A DNA stretch of 64,000 bases, from assembly GCA_029379385.1 (NCBI GenBank), contig CM055607.1, positions 4,092,001-4,156,000 on the forward strand, in the 5' to 3' direction. The notes beneath the pieces are model-generated. The model was not told the DNA's origin, made no database searches, and saw nothing but the letters and a program-made list of their open reading frames with translations. Within the stretch, counting starts at the first letter, position 1, and every line of letters begins with the position of its first letter. Both the position numbers and the translations under genes were made by a program. This DNA comes from Quillaja saponaria (Eukaryota; Streptophyta; Magnoliopsida; Fabales; Quillajaceae). Shown in pieces: positions 49,601 to 63,320 of this stretch.

Positions 49601-50334
49601 CTTCTTCAAGTTCCCTTAATACGAGGTAAGAAAATTAAAGCAGTGTTGTAAATTTAGTAAGTGATTATCACACAAGATGTGTCTTATTTGAATCTCACAC
49701 CTTCATGCTAATTGAACCTTCAATTCCTTGCAGAGGACAACCAAAAGGACAAGAATAGATTAAGAAGGGGAGGGAAAGATGAGAATGCAATCACAAGTGA
49801 CAAGTTGGTGGAGATTTTGGAAGAATCAATTAGAATTATTTGGCATTTCATTCGAGCTGACAAAGATGCTAATAACTTGATGACACTGAAAAGTTTAAAA
49901 GAAACTCAAGCAGAACTCCAAGACCCTGCAACTGATGAAGAGCTTTTGGCTGAGATTAGAGCAGATCTTCAAAAGGTTTGCCTAAGAAATTTCTTGTTTA
50001 TGCTTTTTGATCAGTAATAAACCATAGAAGCTGATTCTAGTTTTGGTTTTGATTTTTATTACTTAATTGTTCGCAGAAGGAGAAGAGACTAAAAGACATA
50101 TTGAGGAGTGGAAATTGCATATTGAAGAAATTTCAAAAACATCAAGAAGATGGCACAGACCATTTCCTTTACTTTTTCTGTCAAGTGGATATGAAATTAG
50201 TGTACAGGGTGTTGAACATGTCTAGGATAACGACAGAACAACTAGGTTGGTGTCGTAGTAAACTAAACAATATTAGTTTTGTTAACCGTAGGATACATGT
50301 AGAGCCATCTTTCTTGCTTTTTCCATGTTCTTAG
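46604..50334 (+). CDS. DUF1666 family protein ('ribosomal protein L34Ae'-like), function unknown
   Basis: Five exons: 46604-46848, 46927-47908, 49224-49625, 49734-49975 and 50077-50334. Exons 2-5 join in phase. Exon 1 encodes a hydrophobic segment (LSRFLFITHFVFCEYGFW) like the membrane start of this family. The second half carries the DUF1666 core: WEHQDLIEQLKMELKRVKAT, LPTILEESEFPKI, FYKSYRERMRKFDI, EMVYVGQLCLSWEFLHWQYE, GEFQQFQVLMQRFIENEPFQ and ILRSGNCILKKFQKH, ending HVEPSFLLFPC. Despite the database nickname it is unrelated to the true eL34 encoded next door. Oddity: exon 1 joined to exon 2 reads in one frame (YNITQPNNSVC..., WHILTTLAL...) up to a TAA at about 47108, while the rest of exon 2 is open in another frame from the ATG at 47032. 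A one-base deletion near 47074 would explain both. Without it translation would start at 47032 and give 592 residues. Confidence 0.85.
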
Positions 50335-50350
50335 CTGTTAACTTGGTAGG

Positions 50351-50357
<7 letters not shown>

Positions 50358-50391
<34 letters not shown>
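50358..50391. repeat. (AT)17 microsatellite
   Basis: An uninterrupted AT dinucleotide run of 34 bases about 25 bases after the DUF1666 stop, probably in its 3' UTR. Likely length-polymorphic. Confidence 0.9.
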
Positions 50392-50393
<2 letters not shown>

Positions 50394-50894
50394 CTCCATA
50401 GTTAGGTTAGTGTTACATTTATGTAGTAGACATCTATGAAGAAAAATTCTTGCTATACTTGTACATGATTTTAATTTTAATCTAATTTTTATTATTTTTA
50501 CTAGAACATGGGGTGAATCCTAGCTGAGCTTATATATATTTTCGGTTATTTTTATTTTATACAACAATGATGATAAGGTGGAGAAATATGAACCTAAATT
50601 TTAGTACTCAGAAAAGTGATTGACATTTTTAAGTATGATTGTGACTGTTAGCTTCAACTCCAACCTTCCAAAAATAATAATAACAAATATGCAACCATGT
50701 ACATGTGACGTGGTATTTGATTTCTTACATATTTTCTGTTTTGGGCCAAGAGAGGCCCATTTTACAAATAAGACTCAACTCAAGTCTAACCATTTACTTA
50801 GAGCCGTCAGATCTAGGGCACTCTAAACCATCTCCTTTCTTTTAAGTTTTATTGTTTCAAGTGCTGCGCATAGAGTTGCAGGCAGTTGAATAAG
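50392..50894. other. spacer and promoter of the eL34 gene
   Basis: About 500 bases between tandemly oriented genes, containing the 3' end of the DUF1666 transcript and the eL34 promoter and leader. No TATA box in a good position was recognised, as is common for ribosomal-protein genes. Confidence 0.4.
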
Positions 50895-52638
<1,744 letters not shown>

Positions 52639-53954
52639 ATTATGGGTGTGATGAACTAAAGTCCTGTTGTTACAGAAGTTATGGTTGAAATTTTGACTTT
52701 TGATGGTCATGGCACATATTAATTTATCACGAAATTTGGAGTTGAATATGAATTTCAATGGCTAGAGTTATACTTCATGAAAATCATGTCGTATCCAAGG
52801 TACAAGGTTTTTTCTTGATTATTGTTATTATCAATTATGTTTGATTTAATTAGCAACATTTGACAATTGACACCTTGTTTATCATGAATTTCATCCTATT
52901 CTCAAAATACTGTATGTCGATTTAGTTTTCTAGATGGCATAGTTAAATCGTAACGCTCTCTAGAAAGATCCTTTGATTACCAATAACAAAAATTATGCAC
53001 TGCTGCAAATACAGTCTTACGGATGAGAGGAAATCAGGTTTCTTTGATACATTATCTAAGCTTGTAGGCACTACTGATTGGATGGAGCAACCTGCTAGTA
53101 GTATTTTGTCTTGTTTGTGTGTTACTTTCAGACTTGAGAGGCTTTTGAGCTTGCAACATTAGCTTTTAATTTATACTGCTAAAATTTTGTCCCAGATAAT
53201 GAGTTGGGGTCTTATTTTTGTATATTTGTGACATGGTAAAGGTCACTCACCCTCCTTCATAAGATGTTCAGCCACGAATCATATCAGTACCAATGATCTT
53301 ATAATGAAATAAAAAATGATCAAAATAAACAAATTCTGGTCCTAGAACTGAGCCGAGAATAGAACTTCGATGTTCATAAAAATCGTCGGAGAGTAGCTGA
53401 GGGAGCTGTTCCAGGGATGACTCCCAGATGACCTTTTCATTGGATGCGCGCTTGGCTCTTGTTAGATATGTGATAGCTTCTTCGTCAATGCACTGGTAAG
53501 GCTGGAGGCTGGAGGCTGGAGGCTGGAGGCTGGAGGGAAAGTTCAACTCTGTTGCCGAACTAACTGAATCAAGATGAATATAACTTCATTTGGCTCCTTC
53601 GGCTTACTTCCTTCATCGCCTCTCTCTCCCCATATCCATTTCCATTTAGTCAGATTATGATGCAAGGTAGGACAATACATGCCTTGGTTAAAAAGTGGAA
53701 GATTACTCAGAAGGTTTACATAAATAAATTACAGTAGAGGTCTACAACTTCAGATTGGTGATCTCAGTATGCACCATTGGATCAACCAAGTAACCAACAA
53801 CACAACATGTCTCAAACAAAAGTAAACTATTCCAAAAGGGCTCAAAGAAGTAAAAAATCAAACTAAAACCAAGTGGTTTAAAAGGCGACAACACAACCAG
53901 GTGTCAAACAAAAAACTACACAAACTTTAGAAAGCAAAAATTACACACAAGGTT
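52639..53954. other. spacer between eL34 and tRNA-Leu
   Basis: Contains the 3' UTR of the eL34 gene. A minus-strand open frame at about 53268-53567 (roughly 90-100 codons, no ATG at its head; peptide parts YQCIDEEAITYLTRAK and SSLEQLPQLLSDDFYEHR) looks somewhat protein-like. I do not recognise it, and it could be an exon of an unknown gene or a relic. Confidence 0.3.
53500..53534. repeat. five tandem copies of GGCTGGA
   Basis: Perfect 7-base period from 53500 to 53534 within the unassigned minus-strand open frame, where it would encode an SSLQPPA-type repeat of seven residues. Slippage-prone. Confidence 0.85.
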
Positions 53955-54035
53955 TGTCAAGAATGGGATTCGAACCCATGCCCTTTCGGACCAGTACCTG
54001 AAACTGGCGCCTTAGACCAACTCGGCCATCTTGAC
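53955..54035 (-). tRNA. tRNA-Leu, anticodon CAG
   Basis: Read on the minus strand, the 81-base gene starts GTCAAGATGGCCGAGTTGG and folds as a class II (long variable arm) tRNA. The acceptor arm GTCAAGA pairs with TCTTGAC followed by discriminator A. The D arm has the TGGCCGAGTTGGTCTAAGGC box A. The anticodon stem CCAGT/ACTGG encloses loop TTCAGGT with CAG at positions 34-36. The variable arm is GGTCCGAAAGGGC-like, and the T arm has box B GGTTCGAATCC. No intron. Terminating T run is not obvious but plant tRNA genes vary. Confidence 0.95.
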
Positions 54036-54647
54036 ATTTATATGGTTTTAGAAATATAAACTATGAAGATAAATAAACACAGGCTTTTTATATTGTACTT
54101 GTACATTCAAATCGTTCAGCTAAACTCCAGGTAAAAACAAAAGCAAAGGAACAAACATGCAAAAACAACACAAACAATACAACCGAACCCTCATAGTACT
54201 AGAACTGGCAGCCATAACAAAGCCTACAATAGAAACAATCAAACCTAAAGGTATCAACAAAAGAACGGCCAAATTATGTCTTAAAGACAGCAACTCAAAC
54301 CAATACTTCTTTTGGTAAAAGCTGACAATTAGAAATAAACTTTGTTATCCATATATGGTAGATAGCTGAACCTATAACAGCAACATATACTTTCAAACAT
54401 AAAAGGAAACTGAAAATCAATTTTCAGTTCTGTTCAGTTTCACTCCCTCCTAAAAACTTCAATGATCCTGTTCATCTTGGAGTATATGAACAAGAAAGAA
54501 ATAAAAAGAAACAGCAAAAACAATGACTAATATTAGGCCAAGAAATGTATATTGATTGGTCTAGTTGAGTATATGAATATGAAACTGTACATGACATGTT
54601 TAATAGAATGTATGATATAAGCTACAACAAAGTGCTCCCAGCAAAAG
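54036..54647. other. spacer with 3' UTR of the NAC gene
   Basis: AT-rich, non-coding; the right-hand part is the probable 3' UTR of the leftward NAC gene. Confidence 0.4.
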
Positions 54648-56366
54648 CTAATATATACCCAATAAATCTTCAAATTCATTAGGTGTAGCACTTATTTGAG
54701 GAATAGCTAGTGGACATTTCACTTGGACAAGGGGGTGAATCCCATGATAGAGTAGGTTTCCAAGCATCATTTGGGGGCAAACTAAGGGAAATCCAATTGG
54801 TCTGACTGTTCCCCACTGGTTACTGACTGGGACTGGACCTGAATCCTTCCTTGAGCTTTCCTCTTCTGAAGCCATGTTCCCTTGCATCCCCTGAGGTACA
54901 CTTGTTGAAAAGCCACTAAATTGCTGATTTGGCCCTCCAAAGTCTATACAGTCAGAGGCCATACTCACATCATAGTTAATTAAGGCAGGGTTGAAAAGCA
55001 TAGAACCAGCATCAATTAGGCATTTGGGCCCTGTCATTTCAGGTGAAGAGAGCATCAAGCCACTGGGAAATTCTCCACTTGAAATAGGAAAGTGGGATTG
55101 CTTGTAGGGAGTAGAATTGATGGGTTTATAAGAGGGAATATCTGAAGCTGAAAAACTGGCAGTAGAGGCTTGCTGTAAGTCATTGTTGGAGCAAACGTGG
55201 AAGGCTGGTCCAAGTTCAGTTGTGCAAGAGATACTATCTGAACTGAAGTGATTGAAATTTGCACCTTGTTGATTGAGTATATCAGATACCATAGTCTCTG
55301 GTAAGGGAGTGACCCAGGAATGAGAAAGAGCTCTTTGTGCCATAGAGTTTGTTTTCTTGAATATCCTACAGATTGCCCATGAATCCTGAGACCAAAAGAA
55401 GAAAATATTGATTTAGTGCATGACTTAGAGAAATGAAATACAGGAATAAAAGAGTTGAATGGAACACTTACATTTGGAGGAAGGCTTTTATCTAAGAATT
55501 TTTTGGGCGGTCCTGAGTCTGGCATGGTAGGCAGCCGAAACTCATGCATCATCCAGTCAGTTTTGATTCCTTTGGCAGCTCTACCTCTGTAGAAAACAAG
55601 GGACTTCTTCAAGCCTATACACTTGTTGCCTCCGGATGAGTATATAGGCCGGTCAGTCCCAGTTGCCTTCCAAAACCCAGCTCCTGTCACTCGATTTGGG
55701 CGTGCACTGTTTCTGTATTTCCGGTCCCTTGGACAGTAGAAATACCACTCTTTTTCACCAGTGCTTGCTAACTCTTCTTGTGGGAAAAATGATAGAGAAG
55801 AAGGGGGTGAAAGTTATTAGTTATCAGTTGAAACTGGCTGATAGCATGCTATGCATACTTAGAAAACTTGATTAAAAAAAGCATTTTTCATAGAACTACT
55901 GTTTCCAAACCCTGTACTTGAAACACAGCCTTTGGAGATTTATCATTTTTCAATGGATTTAAGAAATAAAAGTTTGCCATATACAGTGAAGATGCTGAAC
56001 TTTAGAATCTGCCTTGCATAGAGGACCTTCTTCAATGAGAACCACTTTTAACCTTTGATTGAAAAAAGCTTGCAATCATATGATATAAAGTTTTACTATG
56101 AAATTAAGCCACTCATGTAAATTGAAAAAGAAAGAAAGCTGTATAGAGCACTAGTTCAGAACAAGATCGTGCATCAGAGTCTTACTTGGAAGATCCCATG
56201 GATCATATTTGTAAATATCCACTTGCTTAATTAGCTCGATAGGAAGAGCCCTCTGCTGAATCTTACTCTTGAGGTAAAAAGCAACTAGCTCCTCATCTGT
56301 GGGATGGAACCGAAAACCGGGCAACATCACATCATCAATCTTATCCATATCATTCTTTTCCTCCAT
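54648..56366 (-). CDS. NAC-domain transcription factor, FEZ/NAC094 type
   Basis: Three exons (56366-56186, 55773-55472, 55385-54648) in the standard NAC layout encode about 406 residues. All five NAC subdomains are present: A ([19 protein letters not shown]), B ([18 protein letters not shown]), C ([39 protein letters not shown]), D ([29 protein letters not shown]) and E ([11 protein letters not shown]). The C-terminal half is a Ser/Gln-rich activation-type region starting [18 protein letters not shown]. The DPWDLP and [12 protein letters not shown] wording and RALSHS after the domain point to the FEZ (ANAC009)/NAC094 clade; FEZ controls root-cap stem-cell divisions in Arabidopsis. The start is set at the ATG giving [10 protein letters not shown]; the frame stays open upstream and includes another ATG near 56459. 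Intron phases are 1 and 0. Change from KRK to KSK in subdomain A is mild. Confidence 0.95.
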
Positions 56367-59300
56367 AACTATGTTTCCTTTACTCTCCAAACTACTAATT
56401 CGATAATCAAATTTAGAGAAATTTACTCTTTGTAGTATGTCTATGGCCTCTGACTGCATATGTGTAAAAATCAAGTTTTTCTACTTAAAACAAGAAAATT
56501 TTGGAAAACTAGACCAGACCCAATGTACTAATCTCAAAAACTATTAATACCAAAGTAGAACCATGAAGCAGTTTCAAGTTTTTGGAGCTGAGAGTGAAGC
56601 ACTAAAGCCAATATATGCCCCCTTAGAAGGGGGTCTGCTTCCGAAGCTTCAGCCACCCTTTCAGGATATGACGAAAATCAAGATGACTTAATAAGAACTG
56701 TGTAAGAAACTGAAACTAAAGCCCTTTAAAGAAGTAGAAAGAGGTACTCAAGTTAAGGGAATGACACAGTTTTAATGAAACTTGTTGTTTTCCATGTTGA
56801 ACCCAATATATGGAGGTTGTTAAAATCCAAAATAAGGATCACAATTGAATACAAAATCAAGCAGTGTTATGGGTTTATATATACTAAACTATGTTCACAC
56901 TTGCTCATTTTCAATTCTAATAGAAACCTTTCTTTTTTATCTTCAACAACTTGAAGACAAGATGACAAAGCAAGGTTCTAACGTAATCAATATTTTAATC
57001 TTCCTGATTAAATAATTATACCTTGAATTGTTCTTTTGTAAACTACAGGATAGATGATGGACCAATTTCCAATACAATAAGCTTAAATTAAAAAATAATA
57101 ATCAATGTGAGAGATTCTCTGCTAATTCCTCTGATAACCCTTCTAAGGAAAATTATCATTTTCTGCTATCCCTCCTTCTATTCCATTCTTCTCTGAGCTT
57201 CTATTCCTGAGTCACTCTGCCCCACATATCAGCACATGACAAATCTCATGTAGATTCCTTAAATAGGTGCTTAAAGTCTGATAATTAGGGAAAGGACCCA
57301 CTTGAAAACAGAGCAAATAACCATTTGACCTTCCAAAAGGACAAACTTTGAAGCCTACAGGCACAACATCTTTTTTCATGGCAGCAAAAATCAAACCAAC
57401 CCATTCTAGAAGAAGATGCAAGAAAGAAACTTGTAGCATATTGGCAATACATATGTCACTAGTTTGCCAGTATATACACCCTCAAATCTCCTAAATGCTA
57501 ACGATAAAGTTAGGCAAACAGTTCTACTGCTGCTGTTCTGGGATAAATGTGCTCTGAAGACTCGGGGTAAATTAATTAGACCGTTCACCAAACTGTAGAA
57601 AAGGGTTGTTTAACAACTCAAGGTTTTGGTTTGACTAGTAAGATTATGTGAAAACTGCAAATAGGAAATTCAACCATTAATTATTTACCATCCTTAGGCT
57701 GCTGGCTAACACTATTTTCCCACCAAATAAACAACACTGATTTTTTACCATTTAGTTGACATTTAGACAGATTTTAAAGTCTCTAGAATACAAGGCTAGA
57801 ACAAATTTTTTTTTTTTACTACTGTAAATTTAGTTCTCTCAAACCATCAAATTGATAGCAGTGGAGTGGTGGAAAAGGATTAAACTATATATGAAGATGG
57901 TCATGTGGACACCAAAGTAGAAAATGTTCTTAATAGTATTGTAAGATATCAAAATTTATTCTTGGAGCTTTATCACGTAATTTTAACATAATGTATGAGT
58001 AAGGATTGTGTATTTTGTTCGTTGACCGATTAACAATAAATAGTTTAAACTTTAAAGAAATAGTCTCAATTTTTGATTAAATTGCTAATAATTTAAATTT
58101 TAAGAGATAGTCTCAACTTCTCATTAAGAATTGTCTTTATTCCATACATAAAATTCTTCAAATTAACACTTGCACAATAAGAAAGGTTAAAGGGTATACA
58201 ATATCGGTTGAGGTCATGACCCATAATAAAAGAAGGCACAGAAGTCAATCCCTTGGATTTTGAACATTGGAATATTAATTAACCCTTCACTGTTTCAATG
58301 GACCTCACCTCAGTGCGGTTTTGAGATGCCGCATTAGTTAAAAGAATTGGCCATGATTTCCCATAGTATAGTCAGACAGTCAGTAGACTGCTTCAAAGTC
58401 AAATAGTCAATTCTACCCATGCCAGTAGCTAATTTCTCCTTACATATCATGGGCAATTTCGTCATAAAGAAGAAATTTTCAAATGGGATTGATGCATGGC
58501 GAAATCATATTATTGCTTGAATTTGCTAAACATATGTCTCTTATATGGATAGCAAGTGTGAAGCAGTTATTAAATAAGGAAAGATTTTAAGGTCAAATAT
58601 GACCAATTAAGAACTCCAAATTTTGTGAATCTCTCCAAGTATATATTGCCCGCGTTTGAAGTCCTTCTTGCCTGTTCCATGACCTCGGGGTTTGAAACCC
58701 ATGCGTGCAATCCAAGTTTAAAAAATTGGGTCAAACTCTTTCAACACTTTTAGCAAATATCCACATTAAAGTCATTGATTAATTCTTTGTTTTCATGCAT
58801 AATTAATTACTTATTCATGGAGATGATTATTTTTTTTCAACAACCCATCAAATTTCTTCACATGGATTGCACGTGAAATTAGCTATAATATATTTAGACA
58901 CAGGTCTTTTGATCGATAAATGCTTATGATTCTAGCAAGAAAGAGACAGAAGTAAGAAAAATCTAATTGATATTTTAAGAATATTTGTTAAAATTTTATT
59001 AAAAAATTATAATACTTATTACGTTTGTTGATTTTAATTATAGTACTATTTAATATACAAATTACTATTTTTGAAAAAATTTAATCTTTAAACTGTATTA
59101 CTATAGTTTAATGAGTGCCTTTAGAGTTTCTGTAAAGAAAATCTTAAAAAATTTAAGCACTTTAAAGTTTGACTCAAGAGTAAATGATCATAAAAAACAA
59201 ATTATTATAAAATTTATTAATGAATTATTACTCGCAAATACAAGAATTTTTAACACAACCATCATGCTTTTAGATCTAAATTAATTTAAATATGGAGATA

Positions 59301-60885
59301 ACAGAGAGGGTTATCCTTATTATTAGAGAAGAACTATGTAATATATATCCTCCTTTTTCATTGTGTGTGTATTCCTATCGATCAATTGGGAAAACAAAAA
59401 AATATTATTCAAATATGTTTCTACTAATTAATATCCAAAAAATACTTATCAATTTCCAATAGAAAGAAAACTATATAATTAAGAATGGTTTAATTTTAAA
59501 TTCACTATTTTAAATGATTTACACAAGATTTGGTGATTTATAATAATCAACTTGATAGGTTGGACTTTACAATATACTTTCACACTAATTAACACCCTAA
59601 TCATACATTGGGCCATACTGTCAATTTAATTTATACATATTGAAAGCAGCTTATGTTTTCAACTTCATATACATATTTGTTAAAAATATTCTATTTTTTA
59701 TTTTAGTTGCTTACTTGATAAGTTACTAATCAAATCTTATCTTTTTAATTGTGAGAGTCGTGTGTGAGGCAACAAATTTGACAGCTTCCTAAAGTCATCT
59801 TGAGAAAATAATATTTACTTATTTTATCCTAAATTTACATTCTACCATTTTCACCAATTTTATATTTTAATGTTTTTGAAATTGATTGAGGATGTAAATT
59901 CATGCCAACAAATGGGGGAGTTTCTATTAATATCATTTTATTTTTTATTTTTTATTTTTTTAAATATAAGATATATAAGTTTGATTGTGATGTTTAAGAT
60001 TCTTTCTTGTTTGTTTGCAATTCTATATATAATAATGTATGCTTTTACTGTTATTTTTATTGTCATTTTTTATATAAAAAGAAATTCTGGTATCGAACTC
60101 AATCGGAACTAGAAATAAAAGATAACTTTAAACTCAAATACCGTACGTCATTCAGATTAAAATGTTGTTTGCAAGTATGTAAGTACTTGATTTGCATCAT
60201 ATGCAGAGTAATAGGTTGATGATATGTACTTTACATGTATTAATATGTTTCAAACAATTCTTTTGTTATTGAAGATTATACTGTTTATTATACTTTAGTA
60301 CGTTTCATGTCAAATTAATTTTGTTAGTGAATAATAATGATTGATGAAATTTAAGAAGTTAAAAATATTAATCGAGATGCATGTAATCTATTCTAGTCAC
60401 ACTTAATCACTAAATAAAAAATATTAGACTGGAATCATGAGTTGAGTAATACTTTGACGCAATGAGAATTAACATTATCATACTAGAATCTAAATACTCT
60501 TAATTGATTTAAATCTTTTATCCTTTATTTTTTGATGTATCAAAAAATTAAAATAGTGTTAGATAAAAATTAGACATTTGTTTCTTGTGATACAAAAAAT
60601 GTTTTAAATAATATAATGTTAAAAATAAAGAATCATATTAAATGGAATTGAAACAAAACAAAAGACGTATTAGAATAAAAACAAACACGTAAAGACACCA
60701 ATTCAAACATCATGGTTGCCTTAACCAAAATTCCATGCATCTTCATATGAACTTTCATACTCAAATTAATTAACCTAGCTAATTATAACAAATCTATTTA
60801 TATATTTATATACATCCATCTCATATATTATATACATATTTTCTTTGGCTAGTCATTGTTTTAATTTGTATGTTCTTAATGATAA

Positions 60886-60916
<31 letters not shown>

Positions 60917-61842
60917 GAATATACTATTTAAAATTGGTATATATCAATATCAAAATCAATTTTCCTCTAATTTTATTTTGTTGATTTTTTCTTTGAAATA
61001 GAAATTGATGTTGTAGATGCCAAAAAATTCATATCACAGCCTCTAAAACTCTACGTGGAATGCCACTATTCAAATCAAGCACCATCACTTTCTGGTAGTA
61101 ATTTAATTCCAATAACTCAGATTACCGTCTAAGTTCATAATTCTATGATAATTTTTATTTTTATATTTCAATTTTCAATCAGTAAATCAATAATTTTTTA
61201 CCACAAGTAAAGTATTTTCTTTCCGATAGCTAACCCGGTTAATACTGTGATAATGTAACTATAATCTAGGTTAATCATTTAATAATTGAAAAGGTTTAAA
61301 TTACGTCTAAAATTGAGTTGTTGAAAATTTAAATGATTGATTTTTTTCTTCACTATTGATTAACCTAGTTAATTCTACTTGTTTATTTCTCACATGAGTA
61401 TGTAGGACGTATGATGTAATTTTCAATTTAATTTATAATAAAAGATAACCATAAAAATTGTCCGACGAAATATGTTATTTTACATGGACATCCAACAAAC
61501 ATGCATTAAAAAGCAACGAGATCTTAGTTTCATGGTTAAGACAGAGTACTGGAATCATACCTTCTGGACTTGAATCACATCGACATATGTGTGATTATTT
61601 TCTAGTTATTTATGTTATATATTATGATATATGATTAATGTAAATAGGCTAAAATAAAAAATAAAAAATATTGAGGCCTTAAGCATGAGGAGCCAATTGC
61701 ACATTTGCATCATAATATAAAAACATTTCCCATGGGCCACCTTTCCTAAAATCAAACTCATCCACTATCAGAGTCTGTGAAGATAATGAATTGACACTTA
61801 ATAATGCAAGAATAGATAGATATAAACATTAAGCAGGGCCCC
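56367..61842. other. 5.5-kb intergenic region upstream of the NAC gene
   Basis: The first 1-1.5 kb right of 56.4 kb should contain the NAC promoter. The rest is AT-rich spacer with an (AAG)n run at about 60892-60915. No gene was recognised on either strand; open frames of 60-80 codons lack family features. Confidence 0.4.
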
Positions 61843-63320
61843 TCATGAAGTCTGCTCCTCTAACACTATAGGCACCTCCAACTTTTCACTGCCCCTTTGG
61901 ATCATTAAGATCACTTTATCCCCCACATTAGAGTCCTCCAATGCTCTCATCAGCTCTGCTTTGCTTTTGACCTGCACACAAATTAAGTACAAAAATAATA
62001 AATGGGAACTTTGCCAAATCTGAAAAGAAAGTTGATTGAGCATAATCAGCCATTTCATCACAAGACAAGAGATAGAGAGATTCAGCGAAGGAATGCTCAC
62101 TGGTTTATTGTCAACTGCAACAATGATATCTCCGAGAACTATATTACCAGTAAAACCTCTTGAGGTGGGATTTAGCCCAGCCTTTGCTGCAATACTATTT
62201 CCAGGAACCTATGAAACAATATAGTCAATTTTGGAAGTTCAAAATGAGCCAGAAACAACTGTTAATAGACTTGTTTTAATAACAGTATGACAGAACGTCC
62301 CAAGGATAATTTACGAAAAAGGAAAAGAAACATATGAATAAGCAACAAAAGGTTCAAAGATTTACCTTGAGAACAAGAGCTCCATTTCGAACATTAAGTT
62401 GATTTGCAACCAAGTCTGGAGCAATATCCACATTCAAACCAGCTCGAATTGCCTAAAATTGAACTAGGAGATGAGAATAAATAGAAGCAATATAACTTAT
62501 AGAAAGCAGAAAAAATAGGCTGAAAAAGCTTTTCAGTTTTCCATCTTCTTGAAAAGTTTACATAATGGCAACACTTGTAATTAAATGTATGCTTACATGT
62601 TTCTATGAGAGTTCTTGTGTTCATGAACTACTTACTTTTCCAAATTGAATCAGCTGAGGAGCAATCTTACTGACAGTTGACGATGGGATGGCAAATCCTA
62701 CACCTGCTGATGTGCCTGCAATAGTGCAATACCAATAAAGAAACTAAAATCACTACAAAGCAATGTGAATACACTGACAATACAATTGTAAAAGACATCA
62801 ATAATGCCAAATTCTTGTGAAGTACATCAAAAAGATATTCTCAAATCTATATTCGAATTCTAATCATGATTCTAAACTTGCCTGTCTGAGTAAATATTGC
62901 AGTATTAATTCCAATTAAGTTTCCTTTGGAATCCAGCAGAGGCCCTCCACTATCATAGTCGCAAGAAAAAATAATCAGAAATTAGTGCACAACTACAATG
63001 ACCATATATCACTGAAGAGAAGAAAATATTTTGACCAAGTGAAATCATTCAAAACTTGGAATGTTGCATTTTAGATCAGTTTGGAAAGAGTCCGAGGGTA
63101 ACCTGTTTCCAGGATTTATAGCCGCATCTGTTTGAATACCACCACCAATTGTGACTCCAGTTTGACTAAAAATGTCTCGATTCAGTCCACTAATGACTCC
63201 AACAGTGAGTGTATGATCGAAGCCAAATGGATTTCCAATTGCTAGGCACTGCTGCCCAACTTTCAAAGAAGATGATTGCCCGACCTTGATTGGCCTCAAA
63301 AGATCTTCAGAGGCTTCTAC
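61843..63320 (-). CDS. DEG8: DEG8-type chloroplast serine protease, 3' part (5' end beyond window)
   Basis: Six exons in the window: 63320-63103, 62949-62882, 62715-62636, 62452-62366, 62208-62101 and 61971-61843, all in consistent phase. The first gives [40 protein letters not shown] and DAAINPGN, and the next continues [20 protein letters not shown]. The catalytic serine (GNSGGP) is intact; its AGT codon is split by an intron (AG|T). After the protease end ([17 protein letters not shown]) come one PDZ domain ([24 protein letters not shown]) and the tail [12 protein letters not shown]. One intron uses a GC donor (ACAG|GCAAGT). The exons for the transit peptide, His and Asp of the triad lie upstream beyond 64000, since 63321-64000 shows only intron-like sequence. 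Homologues act in the thylakoid lumen with DEG5 to clip damaged photosystem II D1 protein. The wording is closer to DEG8 than DEG1. Confidence 0.93.

Noticed and set aside
46604..50334. Reading the DUF1666 gene as a ribosomal L34 gene because of its database nickname
   Set aside because: Its sequence has no eL34 features. The true eL34 is the separate gene at 50895-52638.
59870..60219. Overlapping hydrophobic open frames
   Set aside because: Composition follows the local T-rich DNA; codon content is not gene-like.
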